From positions 35,905-99,904 of the IMG/VR virus record IMGVR_UViG_3300050120_000121: 64,000 bases of DNA. One strand, 5' to 3'. This document shows, in pieces, positions 1-9,032 of this stretch (its first letter is position 1; every line of letters starts with the position of its first letter). The stretch comes from a virus. Below the pieces are notes generated by a model. The model saw only the letters and a list, made by a program, of their open reading frames with translations, did no database searches and had not been told where the DNA came from. A program made the translations under genes and the position numbers.

Positions 1-1
1 A

Positions 2-526
2 ATTGGCTATGTCGATGATGGTTGCAAGTCGCTTCGCGGGACGATTCGCTCTTGCTGCAAGTCGATGGAAGAACCCGATGTAAAAGCCCATCTCGAAGCA
101 CTTCATGACACTCTCGGCGAGCATAGCACGGCACTTCAAGGTCTACGTCAAGAAAAATACCCGATGTCCAGCGTCTTGAAAGATGAGGACATGGGCGGTG
201 GGGACGAGTCTGGTGGCGAAGACGAGGGCGGTGGCGACTCCGATTCAGCGATGAAGTCGATGTTGGCAACGTTCAGTATAAAGCGACATGGATTCGGTGG
301 TTGCGTTGAACATGTCAAGGATGTTCTGAGGACTTGCAAGAGTCTGTCCGCCGACGAAAAACGAAAGTTGAATATTGCCATCGACGGCTTTACGAAGATC
401 AAGTCGCAGGCCAAGTCACTCTACGAAGAATCATTGAAACGCGACACAAAAACCGAAAAGAAACCCGCGATTACCTCCGCTCAACAGGCCGAAATTGACG
501 CCGCGTTTGCTCTGCTGAAGTCTTAA
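2..526 (+). CDS. C-terminal part of a head-maturation (prohead protease/scaffold-like) protein, cut by the window edge
   Basis: The reading frame is open from the first bases of the window, so the start lies outside; the internal ATG at 65 is not a convincing start. The visible part has an acidic, Gly/Asp/Glu-rich linker (about positions 190-250) and a Lys-rich helical C-terminus. It sits directly before the major capsid gene, where HK97-type phages place the maturation protease or protease-scaffold fusion. That role is inferred from position; no catalytic residues fall in this part. Confidence 0.55.
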   Translation: MGYVDDGCKSLRGTIRSCCKSMEEPDVKAHLEALHDTLGEHSTALQGLRQEKYPMSSVLKDEDMGGGDESGGEDEGGGDSDSAMKSMLATFSIKRHGFGGCVEHVKDVLRTCKSLSADEKRKLNIAIDGFTKIKSQAKSLYEESLKRDTKTEKKPAITSAQQAEIDAAFALLKS

Positions 527-584
527 ATTCGTGGCCGAATGGCCAGATGTCCGGTCCACGATCTCTGTTCAAGGATTGAATGAA

Positions 585-1928
585 ATGCCAACTGTTGAAG
601 AACTCGTTGCCGAAACGAAAAAGACTGTTGCCGAACGCGATTCCGTCAAGGCTGAATTGAAATCGCTGAAGGACAAACTCAGTTCGACGGTCGATCCATC
701 CTTGATCCATCGCGATGCAAGCGGTGCGTCGGCTGGCGGATGGGAAGAATCCGATGACGAACTGACGGCGGTTGTCGGTCGCGATGACTTGCGGGGAGTT
801 CCGAAGCTCGAACGCCGATCGAGTGCGAAGTCAGTTATCAAGTCGCTCGTCAAGCAGGGCTACAAGCCGTATGGCGAGTTCAAGAGCTTTGGCGAATTCA
901 TCAAGTTCGGCGTTGAAAACCGCGACTACAAAAACAAGATCGAAACTCGCGTTGGCGACCATTTCAAATCGGTCAGCAAGGCGATTCAGGGGATGACGAC
1001 CACTGACGGTTCCGATGGCGGATTCGCGGTCATGCCGGAATTCAGCAAGAACATCCTGGAGCGTTCATTCGACAACAATCTGTGGAATGAAACCGACTCC
1101 TACACCGTCAGCGGAAACTCGATGACGTTTTTGGCCTCGGCTGAAATAAGCCGGGCTAACGGAAGTCGTCACGGCGGTCTGCAAGGCTTCTGGCAGGGTG
1201 AAGGTGGGGCTGGAACCAAGAGCAAGCCAACCATTCGCGAAGTCAATTTGAAGCTGGGCAAAATCATCATAATCGTCTACTTGACGAATGAACTGCTGGC
1301 GGACAACGCCTACGCTCTCGAACAGTACGTGACTCGCAAGGCAGGGGACGAAATCAAGTTCTTGCAAGGCGACTCGCTCATCAACGGCATCAGTTCTGGC
1401 GGTCAGCCGATGGGTTGGATCAATTCGCCGAATCTGGTCTCGGTGGCGAAGGAAGTCGGTCAGGACGCGAAAACGATTCAGACGATCAACGTCGAAAATA
1501 TGTACTCGCGGTTCTTCGCTCCGATGCTTCCGAAAGCCAAGTGGTATCACCATCAGGACATTCAGCCACAACTCGACACGATGACTTTGGGTCTCGGTTT
1601 GGGACAGGTGCCGGTCTACCTGCCGCCCGGTGGGATGTCGGAAGCTCCATACGGGATGCTGAAGGGCCGGGCAATGCAGCCGACGGAATTCAATGCAACG
1701 TTGGGAACGCAGGGTGACTTGATGCTGGCGGACATGAGCCAAATGCTGTCCATCAGCAAGGGCGGAATTCAGCAGGCCGTTTCGATGCACGTTGAATTCT
1801 TGACCGACCAACTGGCCATGCGGTTCACTCTGCGATGCGGTGCTCGTCCTTGGGAAAACACTCCGCTGACGCCATACAAGGGCACAAATAGTCAGTCGAG
1901 TTGTATCGCTTTGGACTCGCGAGCCTGA
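585..1928 (+). CDS. Major capsid protein, HK97 fold
   Basis: This 447-residue protein should form the icosahedral head shell. It starts with a charged coiled-coil delta-domain-like helix (MPTVEELVAETKK), followed by a flexible charged linker. The phage_capsid-type body begins near GGFAVMPEFS (a GGF.VP.-like entry) and ends with the usual RPWENTPLTPYKG and CIALDSRA-type strands. I chose ATG 585, because AAGGA at 571-575 is well spaced before it; the GTG at 531 has no such site. The 3' end overlaps the convergent HNH gene by 37 bases. Confidence 0.88.
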   Translation: MPTVEELVAETKKTVAERDSVKAELKSLKDKLSSTVDPSLIHRDASGASAGGWEESDDELTAVVGRDDLRGVPKLERRSSAKSVIKSLVKQGYKPYGEFKSFGEFIKFGVENRDYKNKIETRVGDHFKSVSKAIQGMTTTDGSDGGFAVMPEFSKNILERSFDNNLWNETDSYTVSGNSMTFLASAEISRANGSRHGGLQGFWQGEGGAGTKSKPTIREVNLKLGKIIIIVYLTNELLADNAYALEQYVTRKAGDEIKFLQGDSLINGISSGGQPMGWINSPNLVSVAKEVGQDAKTIQTINVENMYSRFFAPMLPKAKWYHHQDIQPQLDTMTLGLGLGQVPVYLPPGGMSEAPYGMLKGRAMQPTEFNATLGTQGDLMLADMSQMLSISKGGIQQAVSMHVEFLTDQLAMRFTLRCGARPWENTPLTPYKGTNSQSSCIALDSRA

Positions 1929-2548
1929 AGCATTTTTTGATAGCTGTTCCATCGGCAGAGTTTACATGATCTCTGTCCGGTGGATTGACGGACGTATGTA
2001 TTGTCTGCTGTGAATTCATGACCATGAATGCAATGCGTTTTTTCTTGATTGTAATGACGTTCACGTTTTCGGACGTACGGTCTCTTCGTTCGGTTTTTTC
2101 TCCATACGGCGATGCAAATCGAACAAAGCCTAGTTCCTCTGGTATCAAACACAGTTGTCTCTTCGGTGAATTTATGCCCATTCTTGCAATGGGTTCTCTT
2201 TCTCAAATGATGGTTGTCCCCACGAGGTTGATTTTGCGGTCGAACTTGGGACGAAATTCGACCCTTCGCGGCCGCGTCTCGCATGTTGTCGGTTTGAGTT
2301 CCCAAGAACAAATGGGACGGATTGACACAAGAGCGATTGTCGAATTCATGCAAGACCATCAAGCTATCGGGGATTGGCCCAATGTAAAGTTCCCAAGAAA
2401 CGCGATGAGCGGTAGTTCTGACTCCGGTTCTACTGATCGTCGATTGACCATATCCAGCCTTTGTTTTCGATCCAATCCAGTTCCAGCAACAGCCGAAATC
2501 AGCATCGGCTACATGAGTCAAGAACGAAGCAATTTTGTCTCTCTTCAT
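1892..2548 (-). CDS. Free-standing HNH homing-type endonuclease
   Basis: A 218-residue protein with an HNH_3-like core: CCWNWIG, AHRVSWELYIG, then VLHEFDN and CVNPSHLFLGTQTDNMRD, a signature of phage HNH endonucleases. Two tandem C-terminal zinc-knuckle-like repeats follow (HCKNGHKF...C..C and HCIHGHEF...C..C). It is antisense to the structural genes and its 3' end overlaps the capsid gene. ATG 2548 is preceded by GGAG. It probably cuts capsid-region DNA of related phages to spread itself; that is inferred from the family. Confidence 0.85.
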   Translation of the reverse strand: MKRDKIASFLTHVADADFGCCWNWIGSKTKAGYGQSTISRTGVRTTAHRVSWELYIGPIPDSLMVLHEFDNRSCVNPSHLFLGTQTDNMRDAAAKGRISSQVRPQNQPRGDNHHLRKRTHCKNGHKFTEETTVFDTRGTRLCSICIAVWRKNRTKRPYVRKRERHYNQEKTHCIHGHEFTADNTYVRQSTGQRSCKLCRWNSYQKMLQARESKAIQLD

Positions 2549-2623
2549 GGCGAGTCTCCGGTTAATGTGTAATCGGGATTGTGACTTGCGGATTCTAGAT
2601 ACGACTTAACGAGGATACAAGCC

Positions 2624-3187
2624 ATGCAAGGCAACCGGACGTTTCTTGAGGGGTTGGATATCCACCCGCTGTTCTGGGAACAGGACGCGAACACGGACAT
2701 CACGGGCGATTGGCTTGGAATCGCCAATTATGGGCGAGCGTACATTCTGTTGGATAAGGCGGGGTCCGAACAGGTCGACGATCTTGGTTTGCAGATCTTG
2801 CAGGCCAAGGACAACGCCGGAACCGGTGCCAAAGGCATGTTGGTCAGCCGGGCATGGTATAAAGCCGGGACCATGACCGCTCAAGGGTTATGGACGGCGG
2901 TTGCTCTCGGACCATCCGACTTTCTCGCATTCGGAACCAATACGTCATCTGGCGGTGTGAGCTATGCCACAACCGTCGATACGCGGGTGATTCCCGACGC
3001 GACAACTCTGCCGTTTTCGATGCTGGTCGAGATTCGGAACGTCGAGTTCGACCAAGCGAACGGCTTCAAATACTTCACCGCGTTCATCGAAGGTGACAAC
3101 GTGAACAACACGTGCCTAATTACGGCACAAGGGATTCTGATGGACTGCGGCATCGCCGGGGCCATTCCTCCCAATCCGACGACCTGA
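2624..3187 (+). CDS. Virion structural protein of unknown function
   Basis: A 187-residue protein with AGGA before the ATG, placed just after the capsid gene and its HNH neighbour. It is rich in beta-strand-type sequence (for example GLWTAVALGPSDFLAFG) and has no signal peptide or catalytic motif that I recognise. Its position suggests a head decoration or accessory capsid protein. That is a position-based inference only. Confidence 0.6.
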   Translation: MQGNRTFLEGLDIHPLFWEQDANTDITGDWLGIANYGRAYILLDKAGSEQVDDLGLQILQAKDNAGTGAKGMLVSRAWYKAGTMTAQGLWTAVALGPSDFLAFGTNTSSGGVSYATTVDTRVIPDATTLPFSMLVEIRNVEFDQANGFKYFTAFIEGDNVNNTCLITAQGILMDCGIAGAIPPNPTT

Positions 3188-3201
3188 CATTTCTGCCAAT
3201 G

Positions 3202-3236
3202 AGCCGCTCAGCTTCGTCTGAGCGGCTTGTTCTGAT
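3202..3236 (+). terminator. Intergenic hairpin, possible weak terminator
   Basis: A perfect 10-bp stem (AGCCGCTCAG paired with CTGAGCGGCT) around a UUCG-containing loop lies 15 bases after the preceding stop codon. It is followed by a mixed T-rich tail (TGTTCTGATTCT). It may reduce transcription into the downstream head genes or protect the 3' end of the capsid message. Confidence 0.6.
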
Positions 3237-3259
3237 TCTCCTACACAGAGAGGGCCATG

Positions 3260-3742
3260 ATGGCCAACGAACAATCCCAAAAGCCAGACAAGTCACGACA
3301 CGAACGGCTGGAGACAATCGCTCTTCAGATTTTCGCATCGGCCATGTCGGTTGGTGTGCCTCCAATGCTTATCAATCAAGCGGCCAGACGAGCGTTCCAA
3401 GGGGCGAATGCCTTCATGGAACAATCGGACAAGTATGCTAGCGGAACGCCGATTCAACCGTTCATTCCGACCGGAATCCAGATGGCGAACTGCTCTGCTC
3501 CGAATCTGTCGAAAACGCATCCAATCAATCTGGTGGCCGTCAAGCATCAGCGACGTGACCACAGTTGGGCGGGTGGAGATTTGGAATTGGTCGCGAAGAT
3601 TTGGGAACGCATCAAGGGAATTGACGTTGCCGATCCGGACATTGACCGACGACTGGAAGATTCTGACCTCGGAATCAACTGGACTCGTGATGAGATTGTC
3701 ACTGCCAAACATCTGTTCCCCGCGTACGTGGGCAAGAACTGA
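3260..3742 (+). CDS. Hypothetical protein in the head module
   Basis: About 160 residues with a mostly helical, charged N-terminus and no recognised domain. Two ATGs are adjacent (3257 and 3260). The second is better spaced from the GAGAGGG ribosome-binding site. It lies between two hairpins within the head module, so a virion or head-assembly role is likely, but nothing in the sequence proves it. Confidence 0.6.
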   Translation: MANEQSQKPDKSRHERLETIALQIFASAMSVGVPPMLINQAARRAFQGANAFMEQSDKYASGTPIQPFIPTGIQMANCSAPNLSKTHPINLVAVKHQRRDHSWAGGDLELVAKIWERIKGIDVADPDIDRRLEDSDLGINWTRDEIVTAKHLFPAYVGKN

Positions 3743-3786
3743 TTTCATACCTGTGCCTCGAAGTCGCTTTATTGCGGAGTTAGAAC

Positions 3787-4674
3787 ATGCCAGTCACGAA
3801 TAGTGCGAACTTCAAGCAAATTCGAGCCAGCGAACGGTTCACCGTGCATCCCTCGACTGGAAACGTATTCTTCGTTGACTCGGTGACGGGTTCGGCGACT
3901 GGCGGATATCACCCCGATGGTCCGGCCGCAACTCTCACGCAAGCACTGGCACTCTGTACCGCGAACAATAACGACACGATCTTCGTGTTTCCGACTCATG
4001 CGGAAGCGGTTGTCGGTGCGGCTGGAATTGCGTTCAACAAAGCTGGCGTCACTGTTGTGGGGATGGGAAGCGGTCGCGGACGACCAACGATTACCCTGTC
4101 GACATCAACCGCGGCACAAATCACGATCACGGCCGCGAACACGACGATTCAGAATTGCGTGTTTGACCTGACGGGAATTGACGCCATCGTCGCGGGAATC
4201 GCCATTACTGCCGCTGATGTCGCAATTCGCGGATGTGAATTCATCATGCAAGCCGCTGCTGCATCTCCAGCATTGGGGATTCTGACAGCCGCGACAGCCG
4301 CGAGGCTCGTGATTGATTCGAATCGGTTCTTGGGACTCGCGACCACGACAGGCGGAACTCTCGCCGCATGCGTTCAGCACGAAGTGGGCGTCGACTTCCA
4401 AATCACAAACAACTATTTCCGTGGCAAGATGACGCAAGCGGTCCTCAACGCCACAACGATTCTTGGCGGATTGATCGCGAATAACAAATTCCACATCTAT
4501 ACCGGAACTAAGGGAATCTCTCTTGCGGCCGGTACGACTGGTTCGGGATTTGATAATCGACTCTCGGTTCCATCTGGAACAACGCCTGTCGTCGGTGCCG
4601 GATTCACATGGGCGTCGAATAATTATTCAACGGAAGCTCTGGCTGTTGGAACCCCAACCGCTGCGGCATTCTGA
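3787..4674 (+). CDS. Right-handed beta-helix virion protein
   Basis: The 295 residues show a repeated short-strand pattern typical of parallel beta-helix proteins (TTIQNCVFDLTG, VAIRGCEFIM, LVIDSNRFLG, FQITNNYFRG, GLIANNKFHI), with the Asn/Cys ladder of pectate-lyase-like folds. GGAG precedes the ATG. It lies in the head region rather than the tail-tip region, so a head fibre or decoration spike is plausible. Carbohydrate binding or cleavage cannot be judged, because no catalytic residues are evident. Confidence 0.7.
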   Translation: MPVTNSANFKQIRASERFTVHPSTGNVFFVDSVTGSATGGYHPDGPAATLTQALALCTANNNDTIFVFPTHAEAVVGAAGIAFNKAGVTVVGMGSGRGRPTITLSTSTAAQITITAANTTIQNCVFDLTGIDAIVAGIAITAADVAIRGCEFIMQAAAASPALGILTAATAARLVIDSNRFLGLATTTGGTLAACVQHEVGVDFQITNNYFRGKMTQAVLNATTILGGLIANNKFHIYTGTKGISLAAGTTGSGFDNRLSVPSGTTPVVGAGFTWASNNYSTEALAVGTPTAAAF

Positions 4675-4699
4675 TCGTCGACACGAATCGAAAAACAAA

Positions 4700-4735
4700 A
4701 GCCAGTGGAACGCATCGTCGGTTCACTGGCTCTTT
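4700..4735 (+). terminator. Hairpin after the beta-helix gene
   Basis: AGCCAGTGGAAC pairs with GTTCACTGGCT with a single bulged base, then CTTT follows. It lies 25 bases after the stop codon. It is a likely intrinsic terminator or attenuator inside the late operon. Confidence 0.6.
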
Positions 4736-4762
4736 CGCAAGGCGGTAGAGAAAGGCGAACGG

Positions 4763-5422
4763 ATGGCACTTTCAACCGTTCCATCTTGTATGGCGCAAGC
4801 CGGAATGGTGTCCGTCACCGACGCACAGTCGGCACAGATGCAAGCGTTCATCAATGGAATTTCGGATCTCGTTTATCATCAGCTTCATCGCAATTTTGAC
4901 GTCCGAACCTATACCGAATTTTACAGCGGCGATGGTTCGCCATTCATTCTGTTGCGACAGTATCCGGTGATTTCAGTTACGTCGATTTGCGAAGATCCTG
5001 AAGGTAACTTTGGGCAGACAGCCGGTGGATTTGATTCATCGTTGAATCTTGTTCAAGGGGTCGACTGGGTTCTGATGGCTGGTCAGAACGGAATCGGTTC
5101 ATCTGGAATGATTCGGCGGATCAAAGGTGCGTGGTGGGCACGTCACACGCGAGAACTTGGCATCGTTTCGAATTTGCCACCATTGCCGAGCGGAAACATC
5201 AAGATTGTTTATACGGCCGGATACTCTCCGATTCCGTACGCGATTCAAATGGCCGTCAACTCTGCGGTGATGCGAGCAATGGCGACAGCAGCGGCCGGCG
5301 GTGCGGCTCAGTCGATGAGCTATGAAGATGCGACGATGACGTATGTGTCACCAGCGGATTTGGCGATGATCTTCGGCACGATTGAAAGCACATTGGGCAG
5401 TTATAAGGCGATTGTGATCTGA
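4763..5422 (+). CDS. Head-tail connector (adaptor-like) protein
   Basis: A 219-residue protein whose layout fits gp6/gp15-type connectors. A helical N-terminus (AQMQAFINGISDLVYHQLHR) leads into a strand-rich middle with the typical YPVISVTSICED phrase, and late helices follow. ATG 4763 follows AAAGGCGAACGG; the upstream in-frame codons overlap the preceding gene and a hairpin. It probably joins the portal ring to the tail. The stop overlaps the next start. Confidence 0.65.
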   Translation: MALSTVPSCMAQAGMVSVTDAQSAQMQAFINGISDLVYHQLHRNFDVRTYTEFYSGDGSPFILLRQYPVISVTSICEDPEGNFGQTAGGFDSSLNLVQGVDWVLMAGQNGIGSSGMIRRIKGAWWARHTRELGIVSNLPPLPSGNIKIVYTAGYSPIPYAIQMAVNSAVMRAMATAAAGGAAQSMSYEDATMTYVSPADLAMIFGTIESTLGSYKAIVI

Positions 5423-6048
5423 TGATGACCAGGGCCATCGCAGCGGGAATCATGGGGGCTTTAATCCCTGAACGCGGTCCGGCTGTTGTCACGCTGAACT
5501 ATGGTAAATCAGCTTGTCCGCAGTATGGTACGATTTCTGGCAGTGGATCGACGATTACCGGGGTCGGGACCAAGTTCGTCACTGGCAATCCGCAGATTCA
5601 AGTCGGAACTAAGATCGTCGTCAACAACTCAGCCGGAAGTCTGAACTATCTCGACGGCGGCGGGGTGAATTCGGTCGTCAGCGGCACACTGCTGAACGTG
5701 ACGGCGATTGCATCGGATACATCCCTAACGGTTTCACAGACGGGATTGGCGTTTGCTATGAAATCGTTCTTCACGGATTTGCGGACTGTGGTGAACATCA
5801 ACGGAGCATGGAAAAAGCCAGTCTCGGGCAAACTTCAGCGATATGGCATGATGAATCTGCAAGGGGACGAGACGCTGCTGCACATACCCGACAACGAACT
5901 GAACGCGGCGGGAAACGGTTACGAAATCAAGACGGACGACACGATTGTGTTCGCAGGCGACACGTTCCAAGTCACATCGTCAGGCACAACATTGAAAACA
6001 GTTTTGACCGATTGGGTTTGTGTGTGCCGAAAGGTGTTGGCGAATTGA
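5422..6048 (+). CDS. Hypothetical head-tail joining protein
   Basis: A 208-residue protein overlapping the connector stop by one base. The middle is a Gly/Ser/Thr-rich beta region (GTISGSGSTITGVGTKFV ... ASDTSLTV) like appendage domains of virion proteins. The C-terminus (GYEIKTDDTIVFAGDTFQV) looks like a compact beta-barrel. A head-closure role is inferred from its place between the connector and the tail-completion genes. Confidence 0.55.
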   Translation: MMTRAIAAGIMGALIPERGPAVVTLNYGKSACPQYGTISGSGSTITGVGTKFVTGNPQIQVGTKIVVNNSAGSLNYLDGGGVNSVVSGTLLNVTAIASDTSLTVSQTGLAFAMKSFFTDLRTVVNINGAWKKPVSGKLQRYGMMNLQGDETLLHIPDNELNAAGNGYEIKTDDTIVFAGDTFQVTSSGTTLKTVLTDWVCVCRKVLAN

Positions 6049-6059
6049 AAGGCTGAAGA

Positions 6060-6536
6060 TTGCCAGGAATTTCGAATCATTTCGATACGATGACCTATCT
6101 CAAGGCCGTTATTGACAAATTGGCTTTGACGGGACTGACGGGCGGATGCGTCATTCAGGAAGTTGCTCAGTTTCAAGATGGCCAGATCGGAATTCCCTTT
6201 ATTTCCGTCTCGCCATATGGACCTGAGCAGGCTGGCGAAGAATTGAATGATGTCGATGGCCATTATTATGGAACGGCCGTCATCATCATGGCCAAAAACG
6301 ACACCAGTCTTTTAGAACAGCGATTGGCATGGCGGCAAACTCTCTGGCGAAACTTCAACAATGTCTCGCTTGATACCCTGAATTCGAAGTTCACGCTCGG
6401 ATTGCCGTCGATTGGGATGAATTACACGCTGAAAGTGGAGCCGGGCAATTCGTTGGAACCGCAAACCGCATTTGATCGCAAGGGATTTATCAGCGGAATG
6501 ATTGTTCGGGCACGATTTCAGGAACCGCGCTCGTGA
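6060..6536 (+). CDS. Probable tail terminator or tail-completion protein
   Basis: 158 residues from a TTG start preceded by GAAAGG; an ATG at 6090 is the alternative. No strong motif is visible. The position before a Phage_tail_S-like gene and the major tail tube is where tail terminator proteins lie in siphoviruses. The next gene overlaps its stop by four bases. Confidence 0.5.
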   Translation: MPGISNHFDTMTYLKAVIDKLALTGLTGGCVIQEVAQFQDGQIGIPFISVSPYGPEQAGEELNDVDGHYYGTAVIIMAKNDTSLLEQRLAWRQTLWRNFNNVSLDTLNSKFTLGLPSIGMNYTLKVEPGNSLEPQTAFDRKGFISGMIVRARFQEPRS

Positions 6537-6988
6537 GTCATCTGCTGAACGGAATGAGTGCATTGGACTCGCTTTTCGCCGATATGGAAACTCGCGTTCA
6601 GGACGCAGACTATACGCCGGTTCTCGATCCGTTTCAGCAAACACTCGCGGAGCAACACGCAGGGCAATTCGCTGGCGAGTTTGATTCGAATCTGGACTCA
6701 TGGGCACCGTTGAAACCATCGACGATTAAGCGAAAGGGACACGATCGAATCTTGTATGAAACAGGGGCATTGCGGGCGAGTCTTGTGACGGTCGGAGGGC
6801 CGGGAAACATTCATGAGGTTACACCGTCAACTCTCCTATTCGGCACAAGTGACCAGAAAGCGTTGTATCATCAAGAGGGAACACGTAAGATGCCCGCACG
6901 ACCACCAGTCGGAGTCAGTGAGGAGAATATTGACAAACTGGTAGATCAGATCGCGGATTCGACAGTCGAAATCTTGATGAGAGGCTGA
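6533..6988 (+). CDS. Tail-completion protein, Phage_tail_S (virion morphogenesis) family
   Basis: The 151 residues contain the family phrases WAPLKPSTIKRKG, LYETGALRASL, YHQEGTRKMPARPPVG and a C-terminal helical tail. Members such as Mu gpG act in tail completion or head-tail joining. The start is GTG, overlapping the previous stop as GTGA, which shows translational coupling. Confidence 0.75.
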   Translation: MSHLLNGMSALDSLFADMETRVQDADYTPVLDPFQQTLAEQHAGQFAGEFDSNLDSWAPLKPSTIKRKGHDRILYETGALRASLVTVGGPGNIHEVTPSTLLFGTSDQKALYHQEGTRKMPARPPVGVSEENIDKLVDQIADSTVEILMRG

Positions 6989-6989
6989 T

Positions 6990-7325
6990 ATGGATATCAA
7001 CGGCTGTCAAATTGTTTCTGTCCTGAACGCGGATGCGGTGGATGGATTCACGCCTACGGTTTCGCGATACACGGGATGCCGTGAGTTTCCGAGGGACGAT
7101 CAGATCCCGAAAGGCTCCGTAAAGGTCTCGCGAGGACCATTCGCTACTATTCGCGATGCGATTATTTACGCACACTCATGGAGCGATGCGGATACGCCGC
7201 CTCCAATGCCCATTACTCCTGTCGCCGAAGTTCCAGTGACGATCGAAACCGCATCGGAAACCGTCGCGATTCAAATTGAACCAGCTTCCGCAAACCCGCC
7301 AATTGTGAGCGATGAAGTCAAATAG
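6990..7325 (+). CDS. Hypothetical small late protein
   Basis: A 111-residue protein starting two bases after the previous stop. It has a folded N-terminal half and a Pro/Glu/Thr-rich, probably disordered C-terminus (PPPMPITPVAEVPV). No domain is recognised. It is probably an accessory tail-assembly protein, judged only from its location. Confidence 0.55.
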   Translation: MDINGCQIVSVLNADAVDGFTPTVSRYTGCREFPRDDQIPKGSVKVSRGPFATIRDAIIYAHSWSDADTPPPMPITPVAEVPVTIETASETVAIQIEPASANPPIVSDEVK

Positions 7326-7437
7326 ATCCGGTGATGGCACCGAGAAGCAATTGCCTCCGCCGACGAATGGCAAAATGGAACGACTTGGAAAAGTCGTTAA
7401 AAACTCCAGTAAAAAAGAACAAGGGGTGATGTTGTGA
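7312..7437 (+). CDS. Very small basic protein (41 residues) before the tail tube gene
   Basis: This frame overlaps the previous gene by 14 bases and the next start by 4 bases (GTGA), filling an otherwise empty gap. The product is basic and Lys-rich (GKVVKNSSKKEQ). The tight coupling on both sides supports a real gene. The function is unknown. Confidence 0.45.
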   Translation: MKSNRSGDGTEKQLPPPTNGKMERLGKVVKNSSKKEQGVML

Positions 7438-8303
7438 CAGAGGCAATGGCGTATCGTGGGCGTGTCACTCTTGGCGGAAACTATGCCGAATTCGTATCCG
7501 ATACGATCAAGCAAGAAATCGAAGTTGTCCAAGACGAAGGGATTCGCGGGACTCGCAGCCGAGTCATGGAACGCTTGGTGCTCGGTAATGTGAAGGTCGG
7601 CGGGAATATGGTGTTTAATCCGACTCCCGTTGAAATGGCGTTCTTGCTGCCATTGGTTACTGGAAGTTCGACAACCGCCACAGTGTTGACGGACGCATTA
7701 GCCGATGTGACTGTTATTAAAGATTCTGGGACGGTCACTGACACGTTTATTGGCCGGATGAGCAAATACACATTCGAATTTGAGCCGGGCGAAAAGGTCA
7801 AATTGACGGCCGATTTCGTTGGGAAAAGTCGCTCTGTCGGGGCTGGTGGATCGCTGTCGACGGCACCGGATATTACGGTTGCTCCGTACTTTACGGCACA
7901 AATGGGGAGCGGAATCACGATTGGTGGTACCGTCTATCAAATTGCCAAGGCGACGTTGTCCATCGACAATAAGATCAGTCCGACGTATATGGCACAATCG
8001 ACGACGGCAACCGATTTGGAGCCGACAGACAGAATCGTAATGCTGGAATTGGAAACGAAATATAACGCAGCAGAAAACGCTTTGCTGATTCTGAATGAAG
8101 CTGGTCCCATTATCGGATCGGCTTTGACCGCATCGCTCGCCCTGACGAATGGGGCGAACAGCATGACGTTTACGTTTGGTGCGTTGGTGGCTCCTCCCGA
8201 GACGATCACGATTCCGAATCGAGCCGCAAAATTACGTCTGCCGCTCAGATTCCAATGCTACAAGGTTGGAACCACGCTGGAAGTTGTGCCAGTTCTGGTC
8301 TAA
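7434..8303 (+). CDS. Major tail tube protein
   Basis: A 289-residue, strand-rich protein between the tail-completion and chaperone genes, the fixed position of the tail tube subunit in siphoviruses. Features include an N-terminal YRGRVTLGGNYAEFVSD segment, a central beta-sandwich and a C-terminal Ala/Thr-rich Ig-like part. It starts with GTG. It should polymerise as hexameric rings on the tape measure. The assignment is from position and style. Confidence 0.68.
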   Translation: MTEAMAYRGRVTLGGNYAEFVSDTIKQEIEVVQDEGIRGTRSRVMERLVLGNVKVGGNMVFNPTPVEMAFLLPLVTGSSTTATVLTDALADVTVIKDSGTVTDTFIGRMSKYTFEFEPGEKVKLTADFVGKSRSVGAGGSLSTAPDITVAPYFTAQMGSGITIGGTVYQIAKATLSIDNKISPTYMAQSTTATDLEPTDRIVMLELETKYNAAENALLILNEAGPIIGSALTASLALTNGANSMTFTFGALVAPPETITIPNRAAKLRLPLRFQCYKVGTTLEVVPVLV

Positions 8304-8543
8304 TCAGGATCGTTTCGGAACCGTACCCGATCGAAATCCAGATTCTTCGACGACGACGGTTGCGGTTCCCAGATCCAATGCCTTGGCGAGTTTATTGTGT
8401 GCTTCGCCAACTTGGATGAGCAGATCGGCGAGCCATTTCTCGCGGATGGTGGATTCGGAATCATCGCGAATCAGGATGGCGTTGCGGAAGAACTCAGCGG
8501 GAAGTCCTTCTGCGGGCACTTCGATGTTGTATTTGATAGTCAT
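8304..8543 (-). CDS. Small antisense-strand gene inside the tail operon
   Basis: 79 residues starting at an ATG preceded by an ideal CGAAAGGAATCCGC site, the same style as the phage early genes. The product is balanced and helical (EKWLADLLIQVGEAHNKLAKAL) and resembles a natural protein. It fills exactly the gap between the tail tube and chaperone genes on the opposite strand. Function unknown. It may be an early-expressed gene whose transcript also opposes tail-tube mRNA. Confidence 0.65.
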   Translation of the reverse strand: MTIKYNIEVPAEGLPAEFFRNAILIRDDSESTIREKWLADLLIQVGEAHNKLAKALDLGTATVVVEESGFRSGTVPKRS

Positions 8544-8612
8544 GCGGATTCCTTTCGAGTTGTTCGGCAGGAATCATCTTAACACGGACTTTGTGCGAGG
8601 GAAGCAAGATTT

Positions 8613-9032
8613 ATGGCGGGAGCATATATTGACGACGGCTGCGACATTCCGGGCTATATCAAATCTGGTGAGGAACAGCCCAACGGCGAACGGCTTTACG
8701 GCGATTTGAACTTTGTCTATCGGAGGGCAATTCGACGGGAAACTTTGACACTCGACGGTGAAGTCAAAGTCGCGATGGCCGACGAACTGACCGATCCGAC
8801 ATGCAAGTTGAAGGCAGAGGATCTGGCCTGCAAGTTCATTGTCAAAAAGGTTTCATCGTGGGATCTGAAGAACGGGAAGGGCGAACCCGTCAAAGTCTCG
8901 TTGGATGCGTTGTATCACCTGCATCCGATCATGTTCGGCAGATTGTACAACATCATTCGCGGATGGAGCACAAGCGATCCTAAGCCAGATACGGCACCAG
9001 AAATGAGCGATGAGGAACAGGAAAAAAACTGA
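8613..9032 (+). CDS. Tail assembly chaperone, short form (gpG-like)
   Basis: A 139-residue protein directly before the tape measure gene. The body is acidic and helical and it ends in DEEQEKN, whose last codons form a frameshift site. In siphoviruses this product coats the tape measure during tail assembly. A good GAGGGAAG site precedes the ATG. The longer fusion is described separately. Confidence 0.75.
   Translation: MAGAYIDDGCDIPGYIKSGEEQPNGERLYGDLNFVYRRAIRRETLTLDGEVKVAMADELTDPTCKLKAEDLACKFIVKKVSSWDLKNGKGEPVKVSLDALYHLHPIMFGRLYNIIRGWSTSDPKPDTAPEMSDEEQEKN
9023..9029 (+). promoter_or_regulatory. Programmed -1 ribosomal frameshift site (A AAA AAC)
   Basis: The last codons of the short chaperone frame read GAA AAA AAC TGA, giving a canonical slippery heptamer A AAA AAC in the correct phase immediately before the stop. 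Slipping back one base enters a frame that stays open for 148 more codons and has no credible start of its own before 9125. Confidence 0.85.
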
